Assembly: GCA_947478785.1 (NCBI GenBank)
Contig: CANJXI010000004.1
Coordinates: forward strand, 27,078 to 91,077
Source of the DNA: Caulobacteraceae bacterium
Lineage (GTDB): Bacteria > Pseudomonadota > Alphaproteobacteria > Caulobacterales > Caulobacteraceae
Reading direction: 5' to 3'
DNA length: 64,000 bases
The notes beneath the pieces were generated by a model. It saw only the letters and a list, made by a program, of their open reading frames with translations, was not told the DNA's origin and searched no databases. Both the position numbers and the translations under genes were made by a program. Shown here piece after piece: positions 1-9,618 of this stretch; position 1 is the first letter of the stretch; each line of letters opens with the position of its first letter.

Positions 1-849
1 ATCCTGCTGGTCGCCGGCGCCGTCGCGCTGGCCTGGACGGCGCGGGGCGGCGGACGGCGCGCGAGTCTGGCCTGGGGCTTCGGAGCGCTGGCCGTGGCCG
101 GGGCCCTGGCGCTGGTGGTCGGCCATCTCTCCGAGATGCCGGAGCGTGTCGCCAAGCTCAGGCTGAACGCGCCGATCCTGATCCTCGAGCACTACGACAT
201 CGTGGGCGCCAAGGCGCACCACCCGGCGCTGACCTACGACATCATCAAGCGCGCCGACCCGGCCAGGGGCGCCCTGCTGGAGGCCGGCGCCACGACCCAC
301 TATTCGCAGGCCCGCGTCGATACGCTGGATACGGACGAGGCCTATCGCAAGGCGCTCTGGCAGACCCCGGACGCGGCGATGAACGCCCAGTGGCGCGACA
401 TCGTCCTGCACAATGCGCCGGCCTACCTGTTGCACAGGGCCGACGTGTTCAGATGGGTGGTGCTGACGCCCCGGCTGGAGCTCTGCCTGCCGGTGCAGGT
501 GGGCGTGGCGGGGCCGGCCGACATGCTGGCCGACCTCGATCTCGTCACGGGGGTCGACGTGCAGGACCAGGCGCTGGCCCGCTATGCCGCCCGCTTCTAC
601 GGGACGCCGGTCTTCTCGCACCTGACCTGGATGCTGGTGGCGGCCGCGGCGATCGCCCTCCTGCTGCGACGGCGGGATCCGGCCGACTGGGCGATCATCG
701 GGCTGCTCGGCGGCGCGTTCGCCTTCGTGGCCAGCTTCGCCCTGATCTCGGTGGCCTGCGACTACCGCTACCTCTACCTCATGGACCTGGCCGCCATGAC
801 CGGCGCGCTCTACGTGGCGCTGGATCCGCCGGGTCGCCGCGGAGCCTAG
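1..849 (+). CDS. C-terminal part of a polytopic membrane protein (5' truncated by window edge)
   Basis: Frame open from base 1; hydrophobic segments (HLTWMLVAAAAIALLL, AIIGLLGGAFAFVASFALISVA); stop at 847-849. Confidence 0.6.
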   Translation: MLLVAGAVALAWTARGGGRRASLAWGFGALAVAGALALVVGHLSEMPERVAKLRLNAPILILEHYDIVGAKAHHPALTYDIIKRADPARGALLEAGATTHYSQARVDTLDTDEAYRKALWQTPDAAMNAQWRDIVLHNAPAYLLHRADVFRWVVLTPRLELCLPVQVGVAGPADMLADLDLVTGVDVQDQALARYAARFYGTPVFSHLTWMLVAAAAIALLLRRRDPADWAIIGLLGGAFAFVASFALISVACDYRYLYLMDLAAMTGALYVALDPPGRRGA

Positions 850-1961
850 CGCCCGATCTCCTTCAACCGCGCGACGTATCGGCGCCCGACGGCCTCGGTG
901 GAGAAGTGGGTCCGGATGTGCGCCTTGCCTCGCGCGCCCATGGCGCGTGCGCCGGCGGGGTCATCCAGCAGCTGTTCGATCAGGTGGGAGGCGTGTTCGG
1001 AGGAAGCCTCGGCCCAGACCTGGCCCTCGCCGTGCGGATAGGCGCCGGGCAGCACGGGGACCAGCGCGTAGTCCACCAGGAGGCTTGTCCCTGGCGCCAT
1101 GAAGTCGAGGTTGCCGGAGTAGCCGGTGGCGATGGCGGGGCGGCCCATGGCCATGGCCTCGGCCATCCCGCGGCCGAAGCCTTCCGACCGGTGCAGCGAG
1201 ACGAAGACGTCACAGACGCGGACCAGGTTCTTGATCTCGTTGTCCGAAAGATCGCCCCAGATCGCCTGGGCGCGGCTGCCCAGCGCGGCCAGGCGGGCGT
1301 CCAGCGCGATCTGGCCGGGATCGGCCTCGCCGCCGCCGCGCGACTTGATCACGCAGTGGATGCGCGCCTCGGGCCGCCGGGCCGCCAGCAGTTCGAAGGC
1401 CCGCAGGACGGCCGCGGGATTCTTGCGGTCGGCGAAGGAGGCGACGTCGAAGAAAAACAGCACGGTGAAGTCGTCTTCCGGAATGCCGAAATGCCGTCGC
1501 CCCAGGAAGGCCGACAGCTTCAGGTCGACGGCCAGCGGCATGTGGATCACCGGCCGGGTCACCGCGCCCGCGATGGCGTCCTGGATGAACCTGGACGGCG
1601 CCCAGACTTCGTCGAAGCGCTGCAGCACCTTGGCCCAGGGGGCCGGATAGCGGGCGAGCTCCCAGGCCGGATAGATGATGTTGTAGGCGCCGTCGAAGGC
1701 CTTGCGGCCCGCTGTCTCGATGACCCGGGCGGCCTCGTCGCCGTTGACGCAGAACAGGTTCACCGCCCCCAGGCCCTCGGCGATGAACGGGCTGAAGTCG
1801 CGGTCGATGTCGGGATCGGGCGGGGCCCGGTGGTCGGCCACGTCGACCAGCCTGGGCGTCACGCCGGCCGCCTGGAAGGCGCGGAAGGTCGAGCGGGCGT
1901 GCTCGCCCATGCCGATCGGCAGGAACGGGTAGCCGACGATGGCCAGCCCACGATCCATCAA
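846..1961 (-). CDS. Glycosyltransferase, family 4-like
   Basis: 371 aa; GT-B signature region (VSLHRSEGFGRGMAEAMAMGRPAIATGYSGNLDFM). Confidence 0.85.
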   Translation of the reverse strand: MMDRGLAIVGYPFLPIGMGEHARSTFRAFQAAGVTPRLVDVADHRAPPDPDIDRDFSPFIAEGLGAVNLFCVNGDEAARVIETAGRKAFDGAYNIIYPAWELARYPAPWAKVLQRFDEVWAPSRFIQDAIAGAVTRPVIHMPLAVDLKLSAFLGRRHFGIPEDDFTVLFFFDVASFADRKNPAAVLRAFELLAARRPEARIHCVIKSRGGGEADPGQIALDARLAALGSRAQAIWGDLSDNEIKNLVRVCDVFVSLHRSEGFGRGMAEAMAMGRPAIATGYSGNLDFMAPGTSLLVDYALVPVLPGAYPHGEGQVWAEASSEHASHLIEQLLDDPAGARAMGARGKAHIRTHFSTEAVGRRYVARLKEIGR

Positions 1962-4111
1962 GTGTCCAGGAGATCGGCGTCGGCGGCGTTGGCGATGGCC
2001 TCCAGCCAGCCGTGGCCGAACTTCAGGTCCGGCGCGATGGCGCAGCCGCGCTCCCAGTCGTTCCAGGCCTCGACGAAGACCAGGCCAAGGCCGTCGCGCG
2101 CCTGGTCGCAGGCGCCTTCCAGCCAGGCCTGGAAGGCGCCGGGGCTGGCGCCTTGCCAGACCACGGGCGCGTCCTGCGAGCGGGGCGTGGTGTCGCGGGC
2201 CGCGACCACCAGGGGAATCTGTTCCGCCGCCCCGGCCAGCCGCTCGCGGGCGACGGCGGCGTAGTCGTGCACCAGGCCGCGAAAGTCCGGATTGATCACC
2301 GGCCCAGGTGGTCCCTCCGGCGCGCGGGGGTCGGGCTCGGCCAGCCGCCCGTCGAAGCCCGCGCCACCGCCGCCGCGGTCGATCAGGAACAGGTCCTGGC
2401 TCCCGGCGGCCTCGCGCCAGGCGCCGGCGTCGGCGCCGGCCGGCAGCGCCAGCACGGGGCGTCCATCGAGGCGGATGGCGTGGCGGGCTTTCAGGGCCGG
2501 GGCCAGGGCCTTCAGCGCCATGGCCGGATCATCAGGGCCGGTCCAGGCGAGGCAGAAGGGGAAGGCCTGGGCGAGGATCGGACCCAGCGCCTCGGCGCCC
2601 GCGACCTCGTGGCAGAACCCGGCCAGGCCATAGCGTTCGGCCAGCAGGACGTCGGCGATGAAGGCCGCCGGATCAGCCGGATCGGCGAAGCCCGCGGCGG
2701 GCAACCGGGGCTGCAGGTGCCCGCGGAAACTCGGCAGGCCGCGGGCCACCGCCAGCCAGTCGGGGCAGGCCGTCTTGCGCAGCGCGATCACCCGCACCGG
2801 CGTGGCGTCGCCCGACCGCCGCCCCAGGGTCTCGCGCAGCGCCTGGTAGGCGGGCAGGCGGTAGGCGGCGGGGTCGGGCGCGGTCGCCTCGCGCAGGTCC
2901 GCGAACAGTGTCTCGGCGGAGAGGGTGCGCCCGACCGGGGCCGCGCCGGCGCCCCGCGCGGTGCGGTTGCGGACCCAGTGCTCGAGCGCGCTGAAGGGCG
3001 AGTCGGCGGCGTCCGGGTGGGCCGTGAAATAGCCCGGCTCGTCGAAGTCCGGCGCGGGCCAGGCGCCCGCGAAAGCGCCCGTGGTCAGGTAGTGCAGCAG
3101 GGGGTTTGCGCGGGCCGCCGCGTCCCTGGTCTGCTCCAGGTAGTAGGCCGGCTTGAAGTGCGCATTGGGGCTTTTCAGCTCGCGCGCGCCGGCCGTCAGG
3201 AAGTCGCTCAGCGGATCGCCGCCGCGCAGGCGCCCGCGCACCTGCTTCACGTAATGGGCGGTGTCGAACAGCGGGTGGGGACTGCGGCCCTCCGCCCCGC
3301 CGGCCAGGACATAGTGCAGCAGCGGCGCGACCCCGGCCTCGGCCGCGTCGGGGTTCTGCTCCAGGTACCAGGCGCCGGCGAACAGCGGGTGCGGATCGAG
3401 GCCCTCGCGCCAGCCTGAGCGCAGATAGTGGACAAGCGGGTTCTCGCCCGAGCGCGCCACCGCGTCCGACTGGCCGACATAGAAGGCCGTGTCGAACAGC
3501 GGGTGCGGGGCCGCCCCTTCGGCGGCGCCCTCGAACAGGAAGTGCTCCAGCGCGGTCAGCCGTCCGGTGGCCATCTTGGCGCCGTGCCTGGCCCGGTAGG
3601 CCGGCGCGTCGAGCAGCGGGTGGGGGCTGAGGTTGTGGCCGTCTCCGACCACCAGATAGTGCGCCAGCGGCGCCCACTGGCTGCCGGCCAGGCCCGCGGC
3701 GTGTTCAAGATACCAGCGCTGGTCGAAGAGGGCGCGGGGCTGCACCGCCGGATCGGGCCCGGCGGCGACATAGTCGCGAAGGCTGGCGGCCGGCCCGGCC
3801 AGGGAGCCCAGGCTTTCGTCCAGCCCGGCGTCCCAGACCCCCGAGGTCGAAAGCAGCAGCATGCGGCCGGGCTGCTTGGCCCGCGCCAGAATCCGCCGCA
3901 GGGCCAGGGGCGGGCGCTTGCCGATCCGGGCGGCGTAACGCTTGCGGCTGGCGGCCTGGAACCCGCGCCAGCGCTCGCCGGCGGTCTTCAGGCGCTCGGC
4001 CTGGGCGGCGCGGCGGCGCTCGACCAGGGATACAGGATCGATGGGGTCTTGCACGGAGCGCGTCAGCCGGCGGCCAGGATCGAATCGAGGCTCCGCGAGG
4101 CCTCGGCGCAT
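1958..4111 (-). CDS. Protein with about 7 HPLFD..WYL..HYL repeats and a C-terminal WbsX/GH99-like domain
   Basis: 717 aa; tandem repeats (LFAGAWYLEQNPDAAEAGVAPLLHYVLAGGAEGRSPHP etc.); C-terminal FVEAWNDWERGCAIAPD resembles the WbsX-family NAWNEWxEGxxLEPD motif. Confidence 0.75.
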   Translation of the reverse strand: MRRGLAEPRFDPGRRLTRSVQDPIDPVSLVERRRAAQAERLKTAGERWRGFQAASRKRYAARIGKRPPLALRRILARAKQPGRMLLLSTSGVWDAGLDESLGSLAGPAASLRDYVAAGPDPAVQPRALFDQRWYLEHAAGLAGSQWAPLAHYLVVGDGHNLSPHPLLDAPAYRARHGAKMATGRLTALEHFLFEGAAEGAAPHPLFDTAFYVGQSDAVARSGENPLVHYLRSGWREGLDPHPLFAGAWYLEQNPDAAEAGVAPLLHYVLAGGAEGRSPHPLFDTAHYVKQVRGRLRGGDPLSDFLTAGARELKSPNAHFKPAYYLEQTRDAAARANPLLHYLTTGAFAGAWPAPDFDEPGYFTAHPDAADSPFSALEHWVRNRTARGAGAAPVGRTLSAETLFADLREATAPDPAAYRLPAYQALRETLGRRSGDATPVRVIALRKTACPDWLAVARGLPSFRGHLQPRLPAAGFADPADPAAFIADVLLAERYGLAGFCHEVAGAEALGPILAQAFPFCLAWTGPDDPAMALKALAPALKARHAIRLDGRPVLALPAGADAGAWREAAGSQDLFLIDRGGGGAGFDGRLAEPDPRAPEGPPGPVINPDFRGLVHDYAAVARERLAGAAEQIPLVVAARDTTPRSQDAPVVWQGASPGAFQAWLEGACDQARDGLGLVFVEAWNDWERGCAIAPDLKFGHGWLEAIANAADADLLDT

Positions 4112-5088
4112 TCGCGGCGCAGCTGTTCGATCTCGGCCTCCAGCCGCCGGACGTGGCGGTCCTGGAATTCCATCCGCTGGCGCAGGTCCAGCAGTTCGGC
4201 GCGGGCGGCGTCCAGGTCGCGGGCGACCGGCGAGACCAGCACGCCCACGTCAAGGGCCCGCCGGGCCAGTTCGGCCGCCGCCGCGTCCAGCGCGCCGGCG
4301 TCGGGGGCGGAGCCCCGGCTGGCGGCGTCGAACCAGTCGAACACCGCCTGGGCGATCTCGCCGGCCCAGCCCAGGGCCGCAAGGTCGCCCTGCGTCGCAT
4401 TGTGGTTCAGTTCCGGCGACAGGAACGCGCCGATCGCCTTGGCGGCCGCGTCGTCCAGCTTCGGCAGGGGCGCGCCATGCGCGGCCTCGATCCGCGCGAC
4501 CTCGCCGCGCCAGTCGGCCAGCAATCCGTCGTAGCTCACGAAGGCGCGGGGCAGATCGCGGGTGTAGGCCTCGGACGCCAGCATGTAGGCGCTCCACAGC
4601 AGCACCGACTTCTGCGGCGTGAAGTCGTTGCGCCGCGCCAGCGACCCCGCCACCGCCAGCGGATGGCGCACCGGGATCGCCGCGCGCGCGCCGATCCCCA
4701 GGTCCGCCAGCACCGTGCGCCAGAAGGGCATCAGCACCGTGACGCGGGGGTCCTTGAGCAAAGGGAAGGCCGCCTCGCCATACTCGCCCGTGACCAGAGC
4801 CTCGGCGCGGTTCAGCCAGACGCGCTCTTCCTTGCGCGGCAGGGGCTTGAACGGAAAGGCGAAGATGTCGTCCCACGCCGCCCCGCCGGCTCGCAGCCGC
4901 TCGTCGTTGAGGATGGCGATCTTCCAGGGCTCGAAGTAGCCCTTGGCGTTGTGCTCGTCGCCGGCCATCACGTTCTCGGGCAGGCTGGCGCCGGCCAGCG
5001 CCAGAATCTGGGTGAGCGCCGAGGTGCCCGACCGGTGCATCCCAAGCACCAGGTAGGCCGTGCGGTTGGCTGGCTCTGTCGTCGTCAT
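4063..5088 (-). CDS. Sulfotransferase family protein
   Basis: 341 aa; N-terminal PAPS-binding-like LVLGMHRSGTSALTQILALAG; C-terminal coiled coil. Confidence 0.8.
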   Translation of the reverse strand: MTTTEPANRTAYLVLGMHRSGTSALTQILALAGASLPENVMAGDEHNAKGYFEPWKIAILNDERLRAGGAAWDDIFAFPFKPLPRKEERVWLNRAEALVTGEYGEAAFPLLKDPRVTVLMPFWRTVLADLGIGARAAIPVRHPLAVAGSLARRNDFTPQKSVLLWSAYMLASEAYTRDLPRAFVSYDGLLADWRGEVARIEAAHGAPLPKLDDAAAKAIGAFLSPELNHNATQGDLAALGWAGEIAQAVFDWFDAASRGSAPDAGALDAAAAELARRALDVGVLVSPVARDLDAARAELLDLRQRMEFQDRHVRRLEAEIEQLRRECAEASRSLDSILAAG

Positions 5089-5223
5089 GGCGCGTCCGGT
5101 CGCGGGGCGGGGTCGACCTTGGCTCTACGGTCGCGCGCCTTTGGTCGCAAGGGCCGGGCGCGGTTGATCGCTCCGGCCTTCTGTTGCACACAGCCGCAGT
5201 CGCCGCTGAGGAAGCTACACCGA

Positions 5224-7185
5224 ATGGCCGTCACGGTCCTGGTCGACGAGGTCCACCGGGTCATCTCCACCGCGGTCGACGGCGCCTTCTACCGGGCCGC
5301 CAACCCGGACCTCGCCGTGGTCGACGTCGATCCGATCCGCCACTACGCCGAGAGCGGCTGGCGCGAGGGCCGCGACCCCGCGCCCTGGTTCTCGACGCGC
5401 GATTATCTGAAAGACAACCCCGACGTCGCGCAGGCCGGCTGGAACCCGCTGCACCACTATCTGACCCGCGGCCGCCACGAGGGCCGCGAGGTGGTCGCCG
5501 CACGTGAGGCCGCGTCCTACCTGACGGCGAGCGTCCGGAAGGGCGAGGAGCCGCGCTGGCGCTTCGAGACCCTGGTCGGCACGAGCGGAGCGGCCGACCA
5601 GGTCGCCGAGGAAGCCGCCGCCCGCCAGCGTGAGCGCGCCCTGGTTGCCGCCGAGTTCGACGCGGTGTTCTACGCCGGCTCCAACCCCGACGTGATCGCG
5701 ACCGGCGCGGACCCGCTCGACCACTTCCTGAGCACCGGCTGGCGCGAGGGCCGCGACCCCACGCCCGGCTTCTCGGTGAAGGAGTACCTCGAGACCTATC
5801 CGGACATCGACGAGGCGGGGATCAACCCGTTCGTGCACTACCTCCAGGCTGGCCGCGTGGAAGGCCGGATCGGCGCCAACGAGCTCGGCTTCCGCTATGA
5901 CATCATCAAGCGGCTGGTCCCGCTGGACGACCGTGTGTCGGCCGTGGCGAGGGCCTCGGCCAGGCTGAAGCTGGGGACGGGCGCGGCGCTCGGCCGGGCG
6001 CTGGCGACCTCGCGGACCGGCCTCGCCGATCTGCACATCACCTTCAGCCACGACGACTACACGACCAACACGGGTGGCGTGCAGCTCTGCCTGCAGCGCG
6101 AGGGCGAGCGGATGGCGGCGCTGGGCCGAGACCACCTGCACCTCTACCCCGCCAAGCCGTGGCCGGTGGTGCGGACGTCAGGCGAGCCCGGCCATCTGGG
6201 GGTGGTCTGGAACGGCGAGGTGGCCGGTAATTTCGCGCCGAAGTCCGTGCGGGCGGCGCTGGCAAAGGCCGCGGGCGCGGGGCCGGCGGGCGCCCGCAGC
6301 TTCGCCATCCACAGCCTGCTCGGCCACGCCGCCGACGAGACCGCCGACATCCTGGCGGCGGCGGGCCTGACGGCGGGCTATTTCTGGCTGCACGACTTCG
6401 CGAGCCTCTGCGCGGGCTTCCATCTGCTGCGCAACGACGTGGCCGACTGCGCGGCGCCGCCGCCGGAGAGCGCGGCCTGCGGCATCTGCGTCTACGGCCC
6501 CTGGCGCGCCCGGCACATCGCCGAGCACCAGCGCCTGTTCGAGCGCCTGTCGCTGACCGTCGCCAGCCCTTCGCAGCCGACGCTGGACCTCTGGCGCAAG
6601 GGCGGGTCCTTCCCGGCCGCCGCCGAGGTGGTGCTGCCGCACGCGGCCCTGGTCGACGCGGGCCCCGCGCCGGACGTGGACGCCGACCGTCCCCTGCGGA
6701 TCGCCTATGCCGGGATGCCGGTGGGCCACAAGGGCTGGGAGGTGTTCCGCCAGCTTGTGCTCCGGCACGCCGACGACGCTCGCTACGAGTTCATCCACCT
6801 GGGCGGGCGCACGCCTGGCGGCCTGCCGCTGCAATTCCACAAGGTGACGGTCACCAGCGACAGGCCGCGGGCCATGCAGGACGCCATCGCCGAACATTCG
6901 GCCGACGTGGTGCTGATCTGGCCGCTCTGCCGCGAGACCTTCTCGTTTACCGCCTACGAGGCGGTGGCGGCGGGCGCGGCGGTGGTCACAGGTCCGGACA
7001 GCGGCAACGTCGCGGCCTTCGTGGAAAGCTCGGGGCACGGGCGCGTGCTGGCCGACGAGGCGGCGCTGGGGGAAGCGCTGGAGAGCGGCGCGATCGCCGA
7101 CCTGGCGCGGGCGGTCCGCAGGCCCAGGCTCTACGACCTGGCGTTCAGCGCGCTGACCGTCGACCTGCTGGAGGGCCGCGGGTGA
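5224..7185 (+). CDS. Glycosyltransferase with two N-terminal repeat pairs
   Basis: ATG at 5224 inside a longer ORF; repeats VDGAFYRAANPDLAVVDVDPIRHYAESGWREGRDP etc.; C-terminal GT-B-like (AYAGMPVGHKGWEVFRQLV... FSFTAYEAVAAGAAVVTGPDSGN). Confidence 0.8.
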   Translation: MAVTVLVDEVHRVISTAVDGAFYRAANPDLAVVDVDPIRHYAESGWREGRDPAPWFSTRDYLKDNPDVAQAGWNPLHHYLTRGRHEGREVVAAREAASYLTASVRKGEEPRWRFETLVGTSGAADQVAEEAAARQRERALVAAEFDAVFYAGSNPDVIATGADPLDHFLSTGWREGRDPTPGFSVKEYLETYPDIDEAGINPFVHYLQAGRVEGRIGANELGFRYDIIKRLVPLDDRVSAVARASARLKLGTGAALGRALATSRTGLADLHITFSHDDYTTNTGGVQLCLQREGERMAALGRDHLHLYPAKPWPVVRTSGEPGHLGVVWNGEVAGNFAPKSVRAALAKAAGAGPAGARSFAIHSLLGHAADETADILAAAGLTAGYFWLHDFASLCAGFHLLRNDVADCAAPPPESAACGICVYGPWRARHIAEHQRLFERLSLTVASPSQPTLDLWRKGGSFPAAAEVVLPHAALVDAGPAPDVDADRPLRIAYAGMPVGHKGWEVFRQLVLRHADDARYEFIHLGGRTPGGLPLQFHKVTVTSDRPRAMQDAIAEHSADVVLIWPLCRETFSFTAYEAVAAGAAVVTGPDSGNVAAFVESSGHGRVLADEAALGEALESGAIADLARAVRRPRLYDLAFSALTVDLLEGRG

Positions 7186-8207
7186 AGGTCCTCTGCTATT
7201 CCAGCTTCACCTTCTCCTACCTGAACCGGGCCCGCGTGCTCTTCCAGACCCTGCGCCGCTTCCATCCTGAGTGGGAGCTGGTGGCGCTGATGACCGACCG
7301 GCCGCCGCATGGCTTTTTCTTCAACATCGCGGAGGAGCCATTCGACCGGGTGGTCTGGGCCGAGGACCTGGGGATCGCCGAATTCCCGGCCTGGCTCTTC
7401 AAGCACGACGTGGTGGAGGTCTCCACGGCGGTGAAGGGGCCCTTCTTGCACCAGGCCTGCGGCTCGGGCGCGGACGCGGTGGTGTACCTCGATCCGGACA
7501 CGGCGCTGTTCGAAAGTCTGGAGCCGCTGGAGCGCCTCCTGGAAGACCACGACATCCTCCTGACCCCGCACCTGATCGACCCCAATCACGACGCCGACGC
7601 CATCCGCGACAACGACCTGTCGGCCTCGCGGACGGGGATCTTCAACCTGGGTTTCGTCGCGATCCGCACCACGGGCGAGGGCGCGTGTTTCGCCAGCTGG
7701 TGGAACGATCGCCTGCTCGACTGGTGCTACGACGACATGGACAACGGCCTGTTCGTCGACCAGCGCTGGTGCGACCACGTCCCGGCGCTGTTCGACAAGG
7801 TCAGGGTGATCCGCGACCCCGGCTACAATGTCGCCAGCTGGAACCTCAGTACACGGACGGTTTCGGTGGAGAAGGACGGACGGGTCACCGTCAACGGCGC
7901 GCCGCTCCGCTTCTGGCATTTCACCAAGCTGGGCCCGCTGGGCGACACCATGACCAAGAAGTACGCCGGCCAGAACTTCCCGGTCTACGAGATCTGGGCC
8001 TGGTACAAGCGCCAGGTGACAGCCGCCACCGAGCCCGCGATCCCCGAGCGCTGGTGGGCCTACGGGACCTACGCCGACGGCGAGCCGATCACCCGCGCGC
8101 ACCGGGTGCTCTATCGCCAGCGGGGCGACCTGCAGGCCGCGTTCCCCGATCCCTTCGCGGCCGGCGAGGACACCTATCGCCAGTGGCTGGAACGCGAGGG
8201 CCTATGA
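7182..8207 (+). CDS. GT8-like / nucleotide-diphospho-sugar transferase
   Basis: 341 aa; DxD-type motif AVVYLDPDTALF; 4-nt overlap with preceding CDS. Confidence 0.65.
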   Translation: MKVLCYSSFTFSYLNRARVLFQTLRRFHPEWELVALMTDRPPHGFFFNIAEEPFDRVVWAEDLGIAEFPAWLFKHDVVEVSTAVKGPFLHQACGSGADAVVYLDPDTALFESLEPLERLLEDHDILLTPHLIDPNHDADAIRDNDLSASRTGIFNLGFVAIRTTGEGACFASWWNDRLLDWCYDDMDNGLFVDQRWCDHVPALFDKVRVIRDPGYNVASWNLSTRTVSVEKDGRVTVNGAPLRFWHFTKLGPLGDTMTKKYAGQNFPVYEIWAWYKRQVTAATEPAIPERWWAYGTYADGEPITRAHRVLYRQRGDLQAAFPDPFAAGEDTYRQWLEREGL

Positions 8208-9517
8208 CGCCGGCTCGCCTTGACAGCTCCGGCCGCGCGCCCGAGACAACCCCTCGGACCAAACGGGGAGGGGCCGCGCGCGGCGCGCCCGCAGACGTGG
8301 CCAAACCAGCCGCCCAGACGCCACCGCTCGACCTGCCGCCGCCCGCCGGGGTGGCGTCGCGCGCGAGCGCGGTGGCGCAGCGGGTGGCGGGGTTGCGCGC
8401 CGAACTGGCCGCGGCCCACTCGGTCGCCCAGCAGGCCCAGCTGCGCGAGGCCCTGACCCGCACCGAACTGACGCTTGCCCTGGAGCAGGCGCTGATCGGC
8501 CGGACCAAGGCCGAATCGAACCTGCGCCGCGAATCCGCCAGAGCCTGGCTGGTCCGGGCCAGGCCCCAGGGCCTGACCCGCCGCACGGCCTTCGCGGTCC
8601 AGCTCCAGCGGCTGCTGCTGCGCCTCGGCCCCTGGGGCCACGGTCAGATCATAACGCGAAGCGGCGTCTGGCGCGGCGAGGCCGGGGCGGTCGACTACGC
8701 GCGCCGCCGCGCCGACCCCACCGCGGCTCCCGCCACCCTGTTCGACCAGGCCTGGTATCTGGCCCGCTATCCGGACGCGGCGGCGTCTGGCCTTGCGCCG
8801 CTCGTGCACTACCTGGCGCGCGGGGCCGCGGCCGGACTGAGCCCGCATCCGCTGTTCGATCCGGTCCATTATGGCCAGGAGAACATCTCGGACCTGCGCG
8901 GCTACGGCGTGTCGCCCCTGGAGCATTTCGTGCGCGAGGGCGCCGCGCGCGGCCGCGACCCGCACCCGCTGTTCGACATCGCCTATTACGTCGCCCAGTC
9001 GCCCGATCTGGCCGCCGGCGAGGATCCGGTCTCGCATTACGTCCGGGCCGGGTGGCGCGAGGGCCTGACGCCCCACCCGCTGTTCGAGCCGGCCTGGTAT
9101 CGCCGACAGATGCCAAGGCCGACCGCCGACGTCGCGCCGCTCGTCCATTACCTTACCGAAGGCTGGCGCGAAGGCCTGAGCCCACACCCGCTGTTCGACG
9201 CCCGTTGGTATCTCGAGCAGTACGCCGACGTGGCCGAGGCCGGATTCGAGCCCCTGGCCCACTTCCTGACCAGCGGGGCCGCCGAGGGGCGCAGCCCCAG
9301 CCCCTGGTTCGACCTGCCGCACTACGTGGCCGCGCGCGGCGAGGCCATGGACCCCGCCGTCAATCCGCTGCTGGACTACCTGCAGGGCGGCGCCTGGACG
9401 GTGGCGGAAGCCCGGCCCGGTTTTCCCACCGCCGCCTACCTGGCCGCCACCCCCGAACTGGTGGGCGAAGGCATGACGCCGCTGGAGCACTGGGTGCGCA
9501 AGGCCGCCGGAGCCTGA
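8204..9517 (+). CDS. Repeat-only protein: coiled-coil N-terminus plus about 7 HPLFD/WYL/HYL repeats
   Basis: ATG at 8204 overlaps the previous stop; repeats run to the C-terminus (LFDARWYLEQYADVAEAGFEPLAHFLTSGAAEGRSPSP); no catalytic motif recognised. Confidence 0.8.
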   Translation: MTPARLDSSGRAPETTPRTKRGGAARGAPADVAKPAAQTPPLDLPPPAGVASRASAVAQRVAGLRAELAAAHSVAQQAQLREALTRTELTLALEQALIGRTKAESNLRRESARAWLVRARPQGLTRRTAFAVQLQRLLLRLGPWGHGQIITRSGVWRGEAGAVDYARRRADPTAAPATLFDQAWYLARYPDAAASGLAPLVHYLARGAAAGLSPHPLFDPVHYGQENISDLRGYGVSPLEHFVREGAARGRDPHPLFDIAYYVAQSPDLAAGEDPVSHYVRAGWREGLTPHPLFEPAWYRRQMPRPTADVAPLVHYLTEGWREGLSPHPLFDARWYLEQYADVAEAGFEPLAHFLTSGAAEGRSPSPWFDLPHYVAARGEAMDPAVNPLLDYLQGGAWTVAEARPGFPTAAYLAATPELVGEGMTPLEHWVRKAAGA

Positions 9518-9618
9518 GCGCGCTTCAGGGCCGCCGGCTGATCCGCGCCAAGGACAAATCGTTGATCATCGGGACGATCCCGGTGCTAGCTTCGGGATAA
9601 TATCCGGGAGGATCGGCC

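Noticed and set aside
390-2264. 624-aa plus-strand ORF
   Set aside because: Antisense/out-of-frame shadow of the membrane protein and the GT4 gene; Arg/Gly/Ala-rich translation with no motifs, typical of high-GC DNA.
4153-5223. N-terminal extension of the 1010-aa ORF (4153-7185)
   Set aside because: Antisense to the sulfotransferase gene; real start with repeat homology is ATG 5224.
9560-9600. Possible sigma-70 promoter and GGGACGATCCC operator before the AhpD-like gene
   Set aside because: Weak -35/-10 match and short palindrome in GC-rich DNA; insufficient to call.
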